A stretch of 8,357 nucleotides of DNA from NCBI GenBank assembly GCA_032260445.1, contig JAVVFG010000169.1:1-8357 (forward strand), given 5' to 3'. The stretch is from JAAYYY01 sp032260445 (lineage in GTDB: Bacteria > Chloroflexota > Anaerolineae > Promineifilales > Promineifilaceae). Under the pieces are notes generated by a model. That model made no database searches and was not told the origin of the DNA. It saw only the letters and a program-made list of their open reading frames with translations. Position numbers and translations under genes: made by a program. This document shows, in pieces, positions 1 through 6,842 of the stretch (the first letter of the stretch is position 1; each line of letters starts with the position of its first letter).

Positions 1-35
1 TGCAACCCGACACCTTACACACTACGACCAGAACC

Positions 36-54
36 GTCAGGTTCAAAACCTGAC
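36..54. repeat. Perfect 8-bp inverted repeat, 3-nt loop
   Basis: The arms GTCAGGTT (36-43) and AACCTGAC (47-54) are exact reverse complements around a CAA loop. No T-run follows on either strand, so it is not a classic intrinsic terminator. It lies in the non-coding stretch before the first CNNM gene, 40 bases before a second hairpin. It could be a dispersed REP-like palindrome, a protein-binding site, or the 3' end structure of a gene outside the window. The structure is directly visible; its role is unknown. Confidence 0.6.
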
Positions 55-94
55 CTACCGTTGCCGCCACTCCCGCCGTCCTCCTCCCCCGTAC

Positions 95-114
95 AACGAT
101 TTTTCCAAATCGTT
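95..114. repeat. Perfect 8-bp inverted repeat, 4-nt loop
   Basis: The arms AACGATTT (95-102) and AAATCGTT (107-114) pair perfectly around TTCC. A C-run follows on the + strand, with no U-tract beyond the stem. It sits 98 bases upstream of the ATG at 212, between a pyrimidine-rich stretch and the presumed leader of the CNNM operon. Like the neighbouring hairpin at 36-54 it may be a dispersed palindromic element or a regulatory site; nothing in the sequence decides between these. Confidence 0.6.
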
Positions 115-211
115 CCCCCCCGCCAATCCGCAGCTCTGTCGTGTCACCAGCGTCCGCATTTGGTACGATTACAAGCGCACATCGCTTATCCGACGAACGT
201 GAGGTACAGGA

Positions 212-1558
212 ATGCTCGTGACGATTCTGCTGATAGTGCTCCTCGTCGCCCTGCTGGTCGGCTTCAACGCCCTCTATGTTGCCGGCGAGTTTGCCGCCGT
301 CAGTGCGCGTAGAACGCGTGTCGCCCAGGCCGCCAGGTCCGGAAACCGCATGGCCCAGGCTCTCCTGCCGGTTCTCGAAGACCCGCAGCGCCTCGATAAC
401 TACATCGCCGCCAGCCAGGTGGGCATCACCCTCTCCAGTATCGTCCTCGGCATCTATGGCCAGCGCCAGGTGGCGCCCCTCATCGAGCCGCTCTTGCACC
501 GCCTCCCCTTCCTCGACGAGCAGGTTGCCGCTGCTGGCGTCGCCGCGATCCTCATCCTCATTCTATTTACCACCCTCCAGGTTATCCTCGGCGAGCTCGT
601 GCCCAAATCGCTGGCCATCCAATACCCGGAGCGCGTGGCCATGGCGACCGTGTGGCCCATGCGCTGGTCGGCCGACTGGATCCTGCGGCCCCTGATCATC
701 ATCCTCAACGGCAGCGGCGCCTTCTTGCTCAAACTCATGGGCCTCGGCCCTGGCGGCGGCCACCAGCACGTCCACTCGCCCGAAGAAATCCAACTGCTCA
801 TCCAGCAAAGTTACAAGGGCGGGCTGCTTGACGAGCGCGGCCAGGAGCTGCTCAACAACGCTTTCCGCATCGGCGACCTCGACGCCGGCGCCGTCGCCGT
901 GCCCCGCACCCAGATCGCCGCCCTCTCCGTGGAAACCCCCGTGCACGCTGCCCTGCGCTTTGCCGTCGATTCCGGCCACACCCGCATCCCGATATTTGAC
1001 GAGGACGTCGACCATATCCTCGGCTTCGTCCACGTCAAAGACCTGTTCCAGCTCTACAAGGCCACGGCCGGGCAGGGCGATATCCGGCAGATTGTGCGTA
1101 AGGTTACCTTTGTCCCCGAGACCGCCCCGCTGAAAGAAGTGTGGAACCGCCTCCGCGAGGAACAGAACTACCTGGCCATTGTGCTCGACGAGTTTGGTGG
1201 CACCATGGGCATGCTCACCTGGGAGGACCTGCTCGAGGAACTCTTCGGTGAGTTGCGCGACGAGTTTGACGAAGCGGAAGAGCCGCTCATCGTCCCCGCC
1301 GGCGCACACGAATACGTCATCCGCGGCGAAACCCCGATCACCTATCTCAATAGCCGCTTTGATCTCGCCCTTCCCACCCAGCAAGTGCACTCGGCCGGCG
1401 GGCTGGTCATCCGCCTCCTCAACCGCATGCCCGCAGTGGGCGATACGGTTACCGTAGAGGGCGTTGAGCTGCAGGTCGAAGCCGTGCGTGACAGAGCGCC
1501 AGCGTCGATCCGCATGCGCCTCCCCGCGGCAGTCGCCGCGCCCGGAGGAGCCGGCTGA
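212..1558 (+). CDS. CNNM/CBS-pair/CorC-HlyC membrane protein (hemolysin-C family)
   Basis: This 448-residue inner-membrane protein has the full architecture of the CNNM (DUF21) family, usually linked to Mg2+/Co2+ transport or export; the old name 'hemolysin' is misleading. Residues 1-185 form the CNNM membrane domain, with hydrophobic segments near 2-24, 66-82, 105-128 and 140-170. It carries the family hallmarks AGEFAAV (24-30) and LGELVPKSLA (126-135). Two CBS motifs follow at about 226-283 and 289-345, then the CorC/HlyC transporter-associated domain at about 355-437 (AGGLVIRLLNRMPAVGD at 395-411). The ATG is supported by GAGGT at 201-205, six bases upstream. The stop overlaps the ATG of the next gene by one base (TGATG), implying translational coupling. 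Oddity: where the paralogue and most family members read MTPR at the entry to the CBS pair, this protein reads AVPR (229-232). Length is normal for the family. The substrate cannot be deduced. Confidence 0.93.
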   Translation: MLVTILLIVLLVALLVGFNALYVAGEFAAVSARRTRVAQAARSGNRMAQALLPVLEDPQRLDNYIAASQVGITLSSIVLGIYGQRQVAPLIEPLLHRLPFLDEQVAAAGVAAILILILFTTLQVILGELVPKSLAIQYPERVAMATVWPMRWSADWILRPLIIILNGSGAFLLKLMGLGPGGGHQHVHSPEEIQLLIQQSYKGGLLDERGQELLNNAFRIGDLDAGAVAVPRTQIAALSVETPVHAALRFAVDSGHTRIPIFDEDVDHILGFVHVKDLFQLYKATAGQGDIRQIVRKVTFVPETAPLKEVWNRLREEQNYLAIVLDEFGGTMGMLTWEDLLEELFGELRDEFDEAEEPLIVPAGAHEYVIRGETPITYLNSRFDLALPTQQVHSAGGLVIRLLNRMPAVGDTVTVEGVELQVEAVRDRAPASIRMRLPAAVAAPGGAG

Positions 1559-2910
1559 TGGATATCGCCATCCCGTTCCTCATTATCCTGCTCCTCGTCC
1601 TCCTCAACGGCCTGTTCGTCGCCGCCGAGTTTGCCATTATCGGCGTGCGCCGCACGCGCATCGCCCAGCTGGCAGCAGCCGGCAATGGCGTCGCCAAGCG
1701 CCTGCTAGAGACGCTCGAGGATCGCGCCAAAGTAGATCGCTACATCGCCTCGGCCCAGCTGGGCATCACCCTCGCCAGCCTCGGCCTGGGCATGTATGGC
1801 GAGCCGGCCATCGCCCACTTGCTTGAAGGGCCCCTCCATGACTGGTTCGGCCTCGAAGGCGGCATCGTCCACACGATCAGCTTCATTATCGGCCTGAGCC
1901 TGGTGACCTATCTCCACGTCGTCATCGGCGAGATGGTGCCGAAGTCGCTCGCCCTCCAGTTTGCCGAGCGCGTCGTGCTCGCCCTCGCCCGCCCGATGGC
2001 CCTGATGCAGAAGCTCTTCAGCATTCCCATTACCATTCTCAATGGCATCGGCGTCCGCTTCTTGCGGCTCCTCGGCGTGCCGCCGCCAAAAGAGAAGAGC
2101 CGCCTGCACACGCCCGACGAGCTGGAGATGATTATCTCCGAAGGCGTCGTTGGCGGGCTGGTCGACGCAGAAGAGTTCGGCCTGATCGAGAACATCTTTG
2201 ACCTTGACGAGCTGCACCTACACCAGATGATGACGCCGCGCGTGAAGGTCGATGCCATCCCGGTCACTATCACCGAAGAAGAGCTCGTCGAGAAGCTAGG
2301 CGCCTCACCCTACTCCCGTTTCCCCGTGTACGAAGGCACGATTGACCACATCGTCGGCGTGCTGCACCTGAAGGATTTTGTCACCCAGCAGCTCGATGGA
2401 ACGCCCTTCGACCTGCGCACGATGATGCGCCCCCCCATCTATCTCCCTGTTTCCGCCACGGCCTACGAGCTGCTCTCGGCGCTGGAGCAGCACCACGGGC
2501 AGTTCGCCATCGTCGTCGGCGAGTACGGCGGCACCGCCGGCATCGTCACGCTCGAAGATCTGCTCGAAGAAGTGGTCGGCGAGGTCTGGGACGAGTTCGA
2601 CGTCGATCTCCAGGAGCCCGTCACCGTCGTTGCCCCCGGCCATCTCCTCGCCAAAGGCTCGGCGCGTGTAGACGAGGTTGAAGCATTCGTGCCGCTCGGC
2701 GAAGAGGCGCAGCTCGCCACCAGCATCGCTGGCCTCATGCTCGCCAACGTCGACCTGCCGCCCCAGCGCGGCGATTCGGTGACCTTCGATGACGTCACCC
2801 TGCGCATCGAGGACCTGCACGGCATGACCGTCGAATGTGTCACTATCCGTTATCCGCCCGAGCAGCACCTCTCAGATGGCGACGAACCGTTACCGCCCGC
2901 CGCTCACTGA
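1558..2910 (+). CDS. CNNM/CBS-pair/CorC-HlyC membrane protein, second paralogue
   Basis: This 450-residue paralogue of the preceding gene has the same domain order. The CNNM membrane domain spans about 1-185, with LLNGLFVAAEFAI at 15-27 and IGEMVPKSLALQ at 123-134. The canonical MTPR linker is at 225-228, the two CBS motifs at about 230-280 and 289-345, and the CorC/HlyC domain at about 353-432. The second CBS motif carries the family signature GEYGGTAGIVTLEDLLEEVVGE (split here as 321-330 and 331-342). A strong GGAGGAG at 1544-1550, seven bases before the ATG, fixes the start. The one-base overlap with the upstream stop makes the two genes an operon. Tandem CNNM pairs are common in bacteria and the products may form heterodimers, since CNNM proteins dimerise through membrane and CBS domains (family knowledge). 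The last 15 residues are a Pro/Glu-rich tail without a domain. Role in divalent cation homeostasis is inferred from family only. Confidence 0.93.
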   Translation: MDIAIPFLIILLLVLLNGLFVAAEFAIIGVRRTRIAQLAAAGNGVAKRLLETLEDRAKVDRYIASAQLGITLASLGLGMYGEPAIAHLLEGPLHDWFGLEGGIVHTISFIIGLSLVTYLHVVIGEMVPKSLALQFAERVVLALARPMALMQKLFSIPITILNGIGVRFLRLLGVPPPKEKSRLHTPDELEMIISEGVVGGLVDAEEFGLIENIFDLDELHLHQMMTPRVKVDAIPVTITEEELVEKLGASPYSRFPVYEGTIDHIVGVLHLKDFVTQQLDGTPFDLRTMMRPPIYLPVSATAYELLSALEQHHGQFAIVVGEYGGTAGIVTLEDLLEEVVGEVWDEFDVDLQEPVTVVAPGHLLAKGSARVDEVEAFVPLGEEAQLATSIAGLMLANVDLPPQRGDSVTFDDVTLRIEDLHGMTVECVTIRYPPEQHLSDGDEPLPPAAH

Positions 2911-3050
2911 TCGCGCCCAGCGCCGCGCCAATGAAACAATCCATCATCCACGTCGCCACCGGCATCTTCTCCAAAGACTCCCGCCGCCGTGCCCCATCCT
3001 CCGCAAATACCGCGCGCATCACCCGCGCGCGCAGCCGCCTCCACCTGCGC

Positions 3051-3102
3051 GGCGACCTGCTCCATCCGCTAATAAAAAATGATGGCCTCTGATAAGGTCG
3101 CC
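3051..3102. repeat. Nested inverted repeat at convergent gene junction
   Basis: GGCGACCT (3051-3058) pairs perfectly with AGGTCGCC (3095-3102). Inside it CCATC (3062-3066) pairs with GATGG (3081-3085), with an A-rich loop that reads as six T on the minus strand. The right arm ends one base before the stop of the minus-strand anti-sigma gene, and the + strand CNNM operon ends about 140 bases to the left. The position between convergent operons suits a bidirectional transcription-end structure, but no U-tract follows the outer stem, so a canonical Rho-independent terminator is not shown. The short GCGCGC-rich stem at 3011-3031 is a second weak hairpin here. Confidence 0.4.
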
Positions 3103-3103
3103 T

Positions 3104-4963
3104 TCACGGAATGGCCTGAATATAGGCTCGAAAGTTTGTTTGCCCATCCGCCATGTGGCCAGTAAAGGCGTAGACCGGCTGAACGAATACCAAATCCGGC
3201 GCCTGGCTGGTAATCGCTCCGCCGGGCGAAACAGGGAAAGCGTGGTACAGGAGCTCAACCTGCTCAATGACCAGGTCGCCGGCGAGCAGACGATTGTCTT
3301 GGTTTTTCGCCCCCAGAGTCGCCTGAGTTCCAGTTTCACCCCCAATAACCATATCTCCCACTTCTATCGCCAGATACCCTTCTGGGGATCGCTCTTCGCT
3401 CAGCACCCCTTTGACGTATGTGCTACGCTGCAGTTCATTCAAACCCTGCTCCTGCCAGAATGTCACCTCGCCTGGATCGCGTCCCATCGGGGTCAGGGCA
3501 TAGATAGTCCCGTCATCCGTCTCAAGAATAAGTTGTTCTCCGCCTGAAGCGGTGGGAGCCAGGCGCGCCGTGCCCCGTAGCGTCACTATCTGTTCGTCAG
3601 GACTCATTCGCTGATAGCTCTGCACGAGGACAGCCGGGCGGCCGCCCTCTCCGGTCACAATTATCCCGCGCACCTGCAGCAGGAACTCATCATAGGGCGC
3701 CATACCAGCCGTTTCTGGTCCGACCAGCTGATAGGTCAGCGCCCACCGGTCCTCCGGAGGACCAGCGCGTAGTGCGTACCGAACAGGATCGAAGCTGGCA
3801 ACCACGTCCAAGCGGCCTTCCAGCACAACCTCATCGCCAGGCTGATAAGGGATCTGGCTTTCGCGATCAGGAAACGTAAATGTCTGGCTGGCGACGACAA
3901 CATCAGGGCCCTCTCTACGTTTAAGCTCGAGTAGTACTTGCCGGCTGTCCTGAAGGGCCTGAAAAGCCTCTTGTGGGCTCTGAATCGGATAGTCACCCAC
4001 TTCTTCCAGCGGAGCCATGCGGCTGACGATGCGCATGATTTGCCCTGTATGGGCATCGAGCGTCACCATGATGCCGGTATTCTCAACCGGCCGGCCCGCC
4101 AGCGCCCGCACAAACCGAATTTGGTGGACATCTGGCCCACCTTCATCAGAAGGATCTACCGTATAGTCGAAGTGAAGCAAGCCATGTTGTCGCAGAAACT
4201 CCTCTGCAAGCACCAGCGCCTCAGACGCTGTAATCGCCTGATCGACCTGTGCACCGGTTGGGTCTAGCGCCGATTTTTCGAAATGGTAGTAACCTGCGGC
4301 CAGTGCGCTCATGGTTAGGCGACTCTCCTGGTCTTCAAAGATAAAATGCTCGCCGCTGCGGCGGGCTGGCCCGGCCAGGCCAAAGCGGCCGGCAAATGCT
4401 TCCGCCTCGGCGGCCGTCACTGGAATAGCTACCTGCCGGTAAACCGTCATCCGGGCCGGTGCCGACGGCCAATCAGCCTGCAGATGGAAGGTAGCGTCGC
4501 CGGACACAGTTCCCGGCAGCGGAACTCCCTCGATGCCAGCATAAGCTTGGGCGACAGAACTGAGGGCTGGCAAGCGGCGGTCAGAGAACGTAGCAACGAG
4601 AAGAGGAATGACCAGAACCAGGATCAGGACCAGCAGCGCTGCCAGGCCCAGGGCTGCTGGTTGTGGCACGCGCCGGTTTGTTACCCTCTGCTTGCCTGAT
4701 AGGATCGGCCAGCTCCGCCATCCTCCTGGCCTGTGCCCATCAGCACGCTGCCCTGTTCGCTCCGTCTGAAGGGCCACCAGCCGGCGCTCCAACGCTTGCG
4801 AGAATTGAGCATCTGGCACAGCAGCCTCCTGCTGCTCGACGCCTTTGAGCTGTTGGGCCACCTCCAGCAAGTGGGCAATCTCGTCATCCTCAACAGATGG
4901 CACCTGATTGGCATTTAGGTCATTTAAATAGCGGTCCAGACGTTCAATCTCATCGTTGTTCAT
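3104..4963 (-). CDS. Single-pass membrane anti-sigma-like protein with large external sensor part
   Basis: This 619-residue protein is encoded directly after an ECF sigma factor with an ATGA overlap (4960-4963), the usual arrangement for a sigma factor and its membrane anti-sigma. GGAGG at 4971-4975, seven bases before the ATG, fixes the start. Residues 1-75 form an acidic, helical, cytoplasmic region (LDRYLNDLNANQ at 9-20, then helices to about 70) that would bind sigma. It has no HxxxCxxC motif and no cysteine, so it is not a zinc-binding ZAS domain. A basic stretch (about 82-98) precedes one transmembrane helix at about 104-126, giving an N-in topology. Outside lie about 490 residues. Residues 240-340 resemble PepSY/YycH-I-like sensor folds (a strand pair then GIMVTLDAHTGQIMRI at 297-312). 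Residues 375-545 form several beta-rich OB-like segments, such as LRGTARLAP at 462-470 and VKGVLSEE at 517-524. The C-terminus ends in the YAFTG...FRAYIQAIP type (598-619). Anti-sigma function is inferred from context and topology; domain names outside the membrane are tentative. Confidence 0.75.
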   Translation of the reverse strand: MNNDEIERLDRYLNDLNANQVPSVEDDEIAHLLEVAQQLKGVEQQEAAVPDAQFSQALERRLVALQTERTGQRADGHRPGGWRSWPILSGKQRVTNRRVPQPAALGLAALLVLILVLVIPLLVATFSDRRLPALSSVAQAYAGIEGVPLPGTVSGDATFHLQADWPSAPARMTVYRQVAIPVTAAEAEAFAGRFGLAGPARRSGEHFIFEDQESRLTMSALAAGYYHFEKSALDPTGAQVDQAITASEALVLAEEFLRQHGLLHFDYTVDPSDEGGPDVHQIRFVRALAGRPVENTGIMVTLDAHTGQIMRIVSRMAPLEEVGDYPIQSPQEAFQALQDSRQVLLELKRREGPDVVVASQTFTFPDRESQIPYQPGDEVVLEGRLDVVASFDPVRYALRAGPPEDRWALTYQLVGPETAGMAPYDEFLLQVRGIIVTGEGGRPAVLVQSYQRMSPDEQIVTLRGTARLAPTASGGEQLILETDDGTIYALTPMGRDPGEVTFWQEQGLNELQRSTYVKGVLSEERSPEGYLAIEVGDMVIGGETGTQATLGAKNQDNRLLAGDLVIEQVELLYHAFPVSPGGAITSQAPDLVFVQPVYAFTGHMADGQTNFRAYIQAIP

Positions 4964-5496
4964 TCCGGCACCTCCGCCAACTTGGCGGCCTTCTTGAGGG
5001 CACGATACTGCAGTACCTTCACGTAATTTTCACTAATACCCATTTCCTGTGCCGTTTCCGCCACGGAGTAACCCTGTAGGATGCGCAGCTCCAAGACGCG
5101 GCGATAGTTAGTAGGCAGAGCAGCCAGTAACGCTTGACGCCACTGGCTCAGATCTCGTGCTGGTTGCGGACGGTTGCTCTGGCTCAGCGCATAAGATTCC
5201 TCGAGCGGCACCTGCTCCATCCGGTAGGAGCGTCGCCAGAAATCAGCCATCACGTGGCGGGCGATCCCATAGAGCCAGCCCTGAAAAGCACCTGTTCGCG
5301 CCTCATACCTGTCCAACCCTTCCAACATGCGAACAAAAATCTCGGACGTAAGATCCTCCGCCTGCGGCTGGTTGCCAACACGGTAATAAACATACTGGTA
5401 CATCGCGTCCCCGTAGCGGCGATAGAGCGCGATCAACGCTTCCCGGTTCCCGGCCCGGGCATCTTCTGCCAGTGCTTCATCGCTGATTCGCTTCAC
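4960..5496 (-). CDS. ECF-type RNA polymerase sigma factor (sigma-70 family)
   Basis: This 178-residue protein has only sigma regions 2 and 4, as in the extracytoplasmic-function group. Region 2 spans about 22-90 and includes the core-binding/-10 recognition segment AEDLTSEIFVRMLEGLDRY (46-64) and FQGWLYGIARHVMADFWRR (71-89). A linker runs 91-117. Region 4 spans about 118-172, with the helix-turn-helix YSVAETAQEMGISENYVKVL (143-162) that would read the -35 element. No extra C-terminal domain is present. The start is a GTG at 5494-5496; the only purine-rich site nearby is AAGG about 16 bases upstream, overlapping the stop of the lipoprotein gene, so initiation may depend on coupling to that gene (gap 19 bases). 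The stop overlaps the ATG of the anti-sigma gene. It probably redirects RNA polymerase to its own operon and other surface-stress genes. The family call is secure; the regulon is unknown. Confidence 0.92.
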   Translation of the reverse strand: MKRISDEALAEDARAGNREALIALYRRYGDAMYQYVYYRVGNQPQAEDLTSEIFVRMLEGLDRYEARTGAFQGWLYGIARHVMADFWRRSYRMEQVPLEESYALSQSNRPQPARDLSQWRQALLAALPTNYRRVLELRILQGYSVAETAQEMGISENYVKVLQYRALKKAAKLAEVPE

Positions 5497-5515
5497 AGGA
5501 ATAGCTCGGTTGACC

Positions 5516-6757
5516 TTACTGGTTATCCGGTCGCGACCAAATATAATTGACTAACGCTCGCTCCGGCACTACAGGAACTGTGCTCTCCATAGCAACGAAG
5601 CTATAGATGCCCATCCAGCGCTCCTGAGGCTCGTGTATCCGCCAGTCTTCAAGGGCTCCAAAGACCACGCCTACATTCAACGAGTGGATCGCGCCATCGT
5701 TGCTGTCGGGTGGCAACTCCACCTGGAGGGGGATGTGGTAACGCTGGCCTGCCTCCACTTCCCACAGAATCGCCGGTTGTCCATTGAGCGGGACCTGCTT
5801 CCCGTCCAGGAAAGCAAAGAGAGCCGCCTTCGTCTCAGGCAGCAATTGTTCAGGTGGCGCCGAGTCATAGTAGACGAAAGCATGCAATTCATCATCCTCG
5901 CCTGCCACCAGCGCCGGTTCCTCTCCGAAGATCGGGTCAGTCTCATCCCTTACCAGTGACAAAAACAGTGGTGAGTTTAACAGGTCGGTGTTTTCTGGGT
6001 TGAATGCTAGGATATTCTGACCTGAAATAGGGGATGGCGTTGCGCCATCGCCGACGACTACCATTCGTCGCAACGCCAGCGCCTTGTCTCGTAGATAGCC
6101 CCCGGCTGTGGAAAAGCTGGCATTGCCATCGCGCCGCTGCTTCTCAACTACACCTCGAGTTATAGAGCTATTGAACGGATCGACATTCACCATAAAGACC
6201 AGGTCATGGACGCCGGGCGACAGCGTCTCTGCCAGGGCAAACTCAAAAAGAGTGTACTCGCCGACAGGCAGGCGCAGCAAATGGGCCTCGGCCAGTTTGC
6301 CGCCCAGGTAAAAATGAATTTGTTGGTAGTCGACAAGTAAGGTGACCAATGCTTCAGATCCCTGTTGGTTAGAGGCCATGCCCAGATAACCTGCCAGCCG
6401 TTCCCCTGGAGCAACCTGCATCCAGTGAACCCAATCTTTGTGGAATTCGATTGCGTTTGTGGGAATGAAGACCGGTCCCATAAAGCCGGCCTCGCTCAAT
6501 CGCGGCATATCGCGGGCCGCTTGCTGTTGCCCCTCTTCGAAGTCGGTGCGAACATCCTCTGGCGCCCGATTAAGCTCGCCTGGTATGAGCGACCGAGCAA
6601 GAGGATATTTTGACCCGCCAAACGACTGAGTGATTGGTCTCGTTAGGGCAGTGTCTGGCGTTGCCGTAACAGGCATCGCACCCGTATTGGCAGTTTGGCA
6701 AGAGGCAAGGCCGAGCAGCACAACTATCAGACCTAGACGTTGGAAACGCCTCATCAT
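5516..6757 (-). CDS. Putative lipoprotein of unknown function, upstream of sigma factor
   Basis: I chose the ATG at 6755-6757, not the longest open frame (to 6874), because it places a lipoprotein signal at the N-terminus: basic MMRRFQR, a hydrophobic stretch, then the lipobox LASC with Cys20. It also has AGGA at 6768-6771. A second ATG follows immediately (6752-6754). The product has 413 residues. Residues 21-45 are a Thr/Ala/Pro-rich tether. The mature part is soluble and beta-rich, with segments such as VTLLVDYQQIHFYLGG (138-153), GEYTLFEFALAETLSPG (166-182), HDLVFMVNVDP (184-194), HAFVYYD (292-298) and GQRYHIPLQVELPPDS (337-352), which suggest beta-sandwich layers. No catalytic motif or cysteine beyond the lipobox is visible. 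It lies 19 bases upstream of the ECF sigma gene, so co-transcription is likely. It may sense, bind or modulate the external part of the anti-sigma protein. I do not recognise a named family. Confidence 0.72.
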   Translation of the reverse strand: MMRRFQRLGLIVVLLGLASCQTANTGAMPVTATPDTALTRPITQSFGGSKYPLARSLIPGELNRAPEDVRTDFEEGQQQAARDMPRLSEAGFMGPVFIPTNAIEFHKDWVHWMQVAPGERLAGYLGMASNQQGSEALVTLLVDYQQIHFYLGGKLAEAHLLRLPVGEYTLFEFALAETLSPGVHDLVFMVNVDPFNSSITRGVVEKQRRDGNASFSTAGGYLRDKALALRRMVVVGDGATPSPISGQNILAFNPENTDLLNSPLFLSLVRDETDPIFGEEPALVAGEDDELHAFVYYDSAPPEQLLPETKAALFAFLDGKQVPLNGQPAILWEVEAGQRYHIPLQVELPPDSNDGAIHSLNVGVVFGALEDWRIHEPQERWMGIYSFVAMESTVPVVPERALVNYIWSRPDNQ

Positions 6758-6767
6758 ATTCTGACCG

Positions 6768-6771
6768 TCCT
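6768..6771 (-). promoter_or_regulatory. Ribosome binding site AGGA for the lipoprotein gene
   Basis: On the minus strand AGGA lies ten bases before the ATG at 6757. It supports the inner start, and hence the lipobox, over the longer open frame that would begin inside the preceding gene. Confidence 0.45.
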
Positions 6772-6814
6772 GTATATACTTCCTAATCCAGTCTATAGTC
6801 CAGCAGTGTTTACT

Positions 6815-6829
6815 GAGGTGTGGTTTCCC
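6815..6829 (-). repeat. 15-bp inverted repeat copy A (upstream of lipoprotein gene)
   Basis: On the minus strand this reads GGGAAACCACACCTC. It lies in the 85-base gap between the exported-protein and lipoprotein genes, 57 bases before the lipoprotein ATG. It is identical, in opposite orientation, to 7461-7475. A TATAGA box (6797-6792, minus strand) lies 17 bases downstream of it. GGAAAC resembles a typical ECF-sigma -35 element, so it could be part of an autoregulated promoter, but no convincing -10 at the right spacing is seen. Confidence 0.6.
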
Positions 6830-6842
6830 TGGAAAGTGAATC

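Noticed and set aside
61..312. Open frame overlapping the start of the first CNNM gene
   Set aside because: It lacks a start with an RBS, encodes a Pro/Arg-rich random-looking product and overlaps a well-supported gene in another frame.
563..1390. 275-codon frame antisense to the first CNNM gene
   Set aside because: Codon mirror of a GC-rich gene; the sense frame has full CNNM/CBS/CorC domains and a good RBS.
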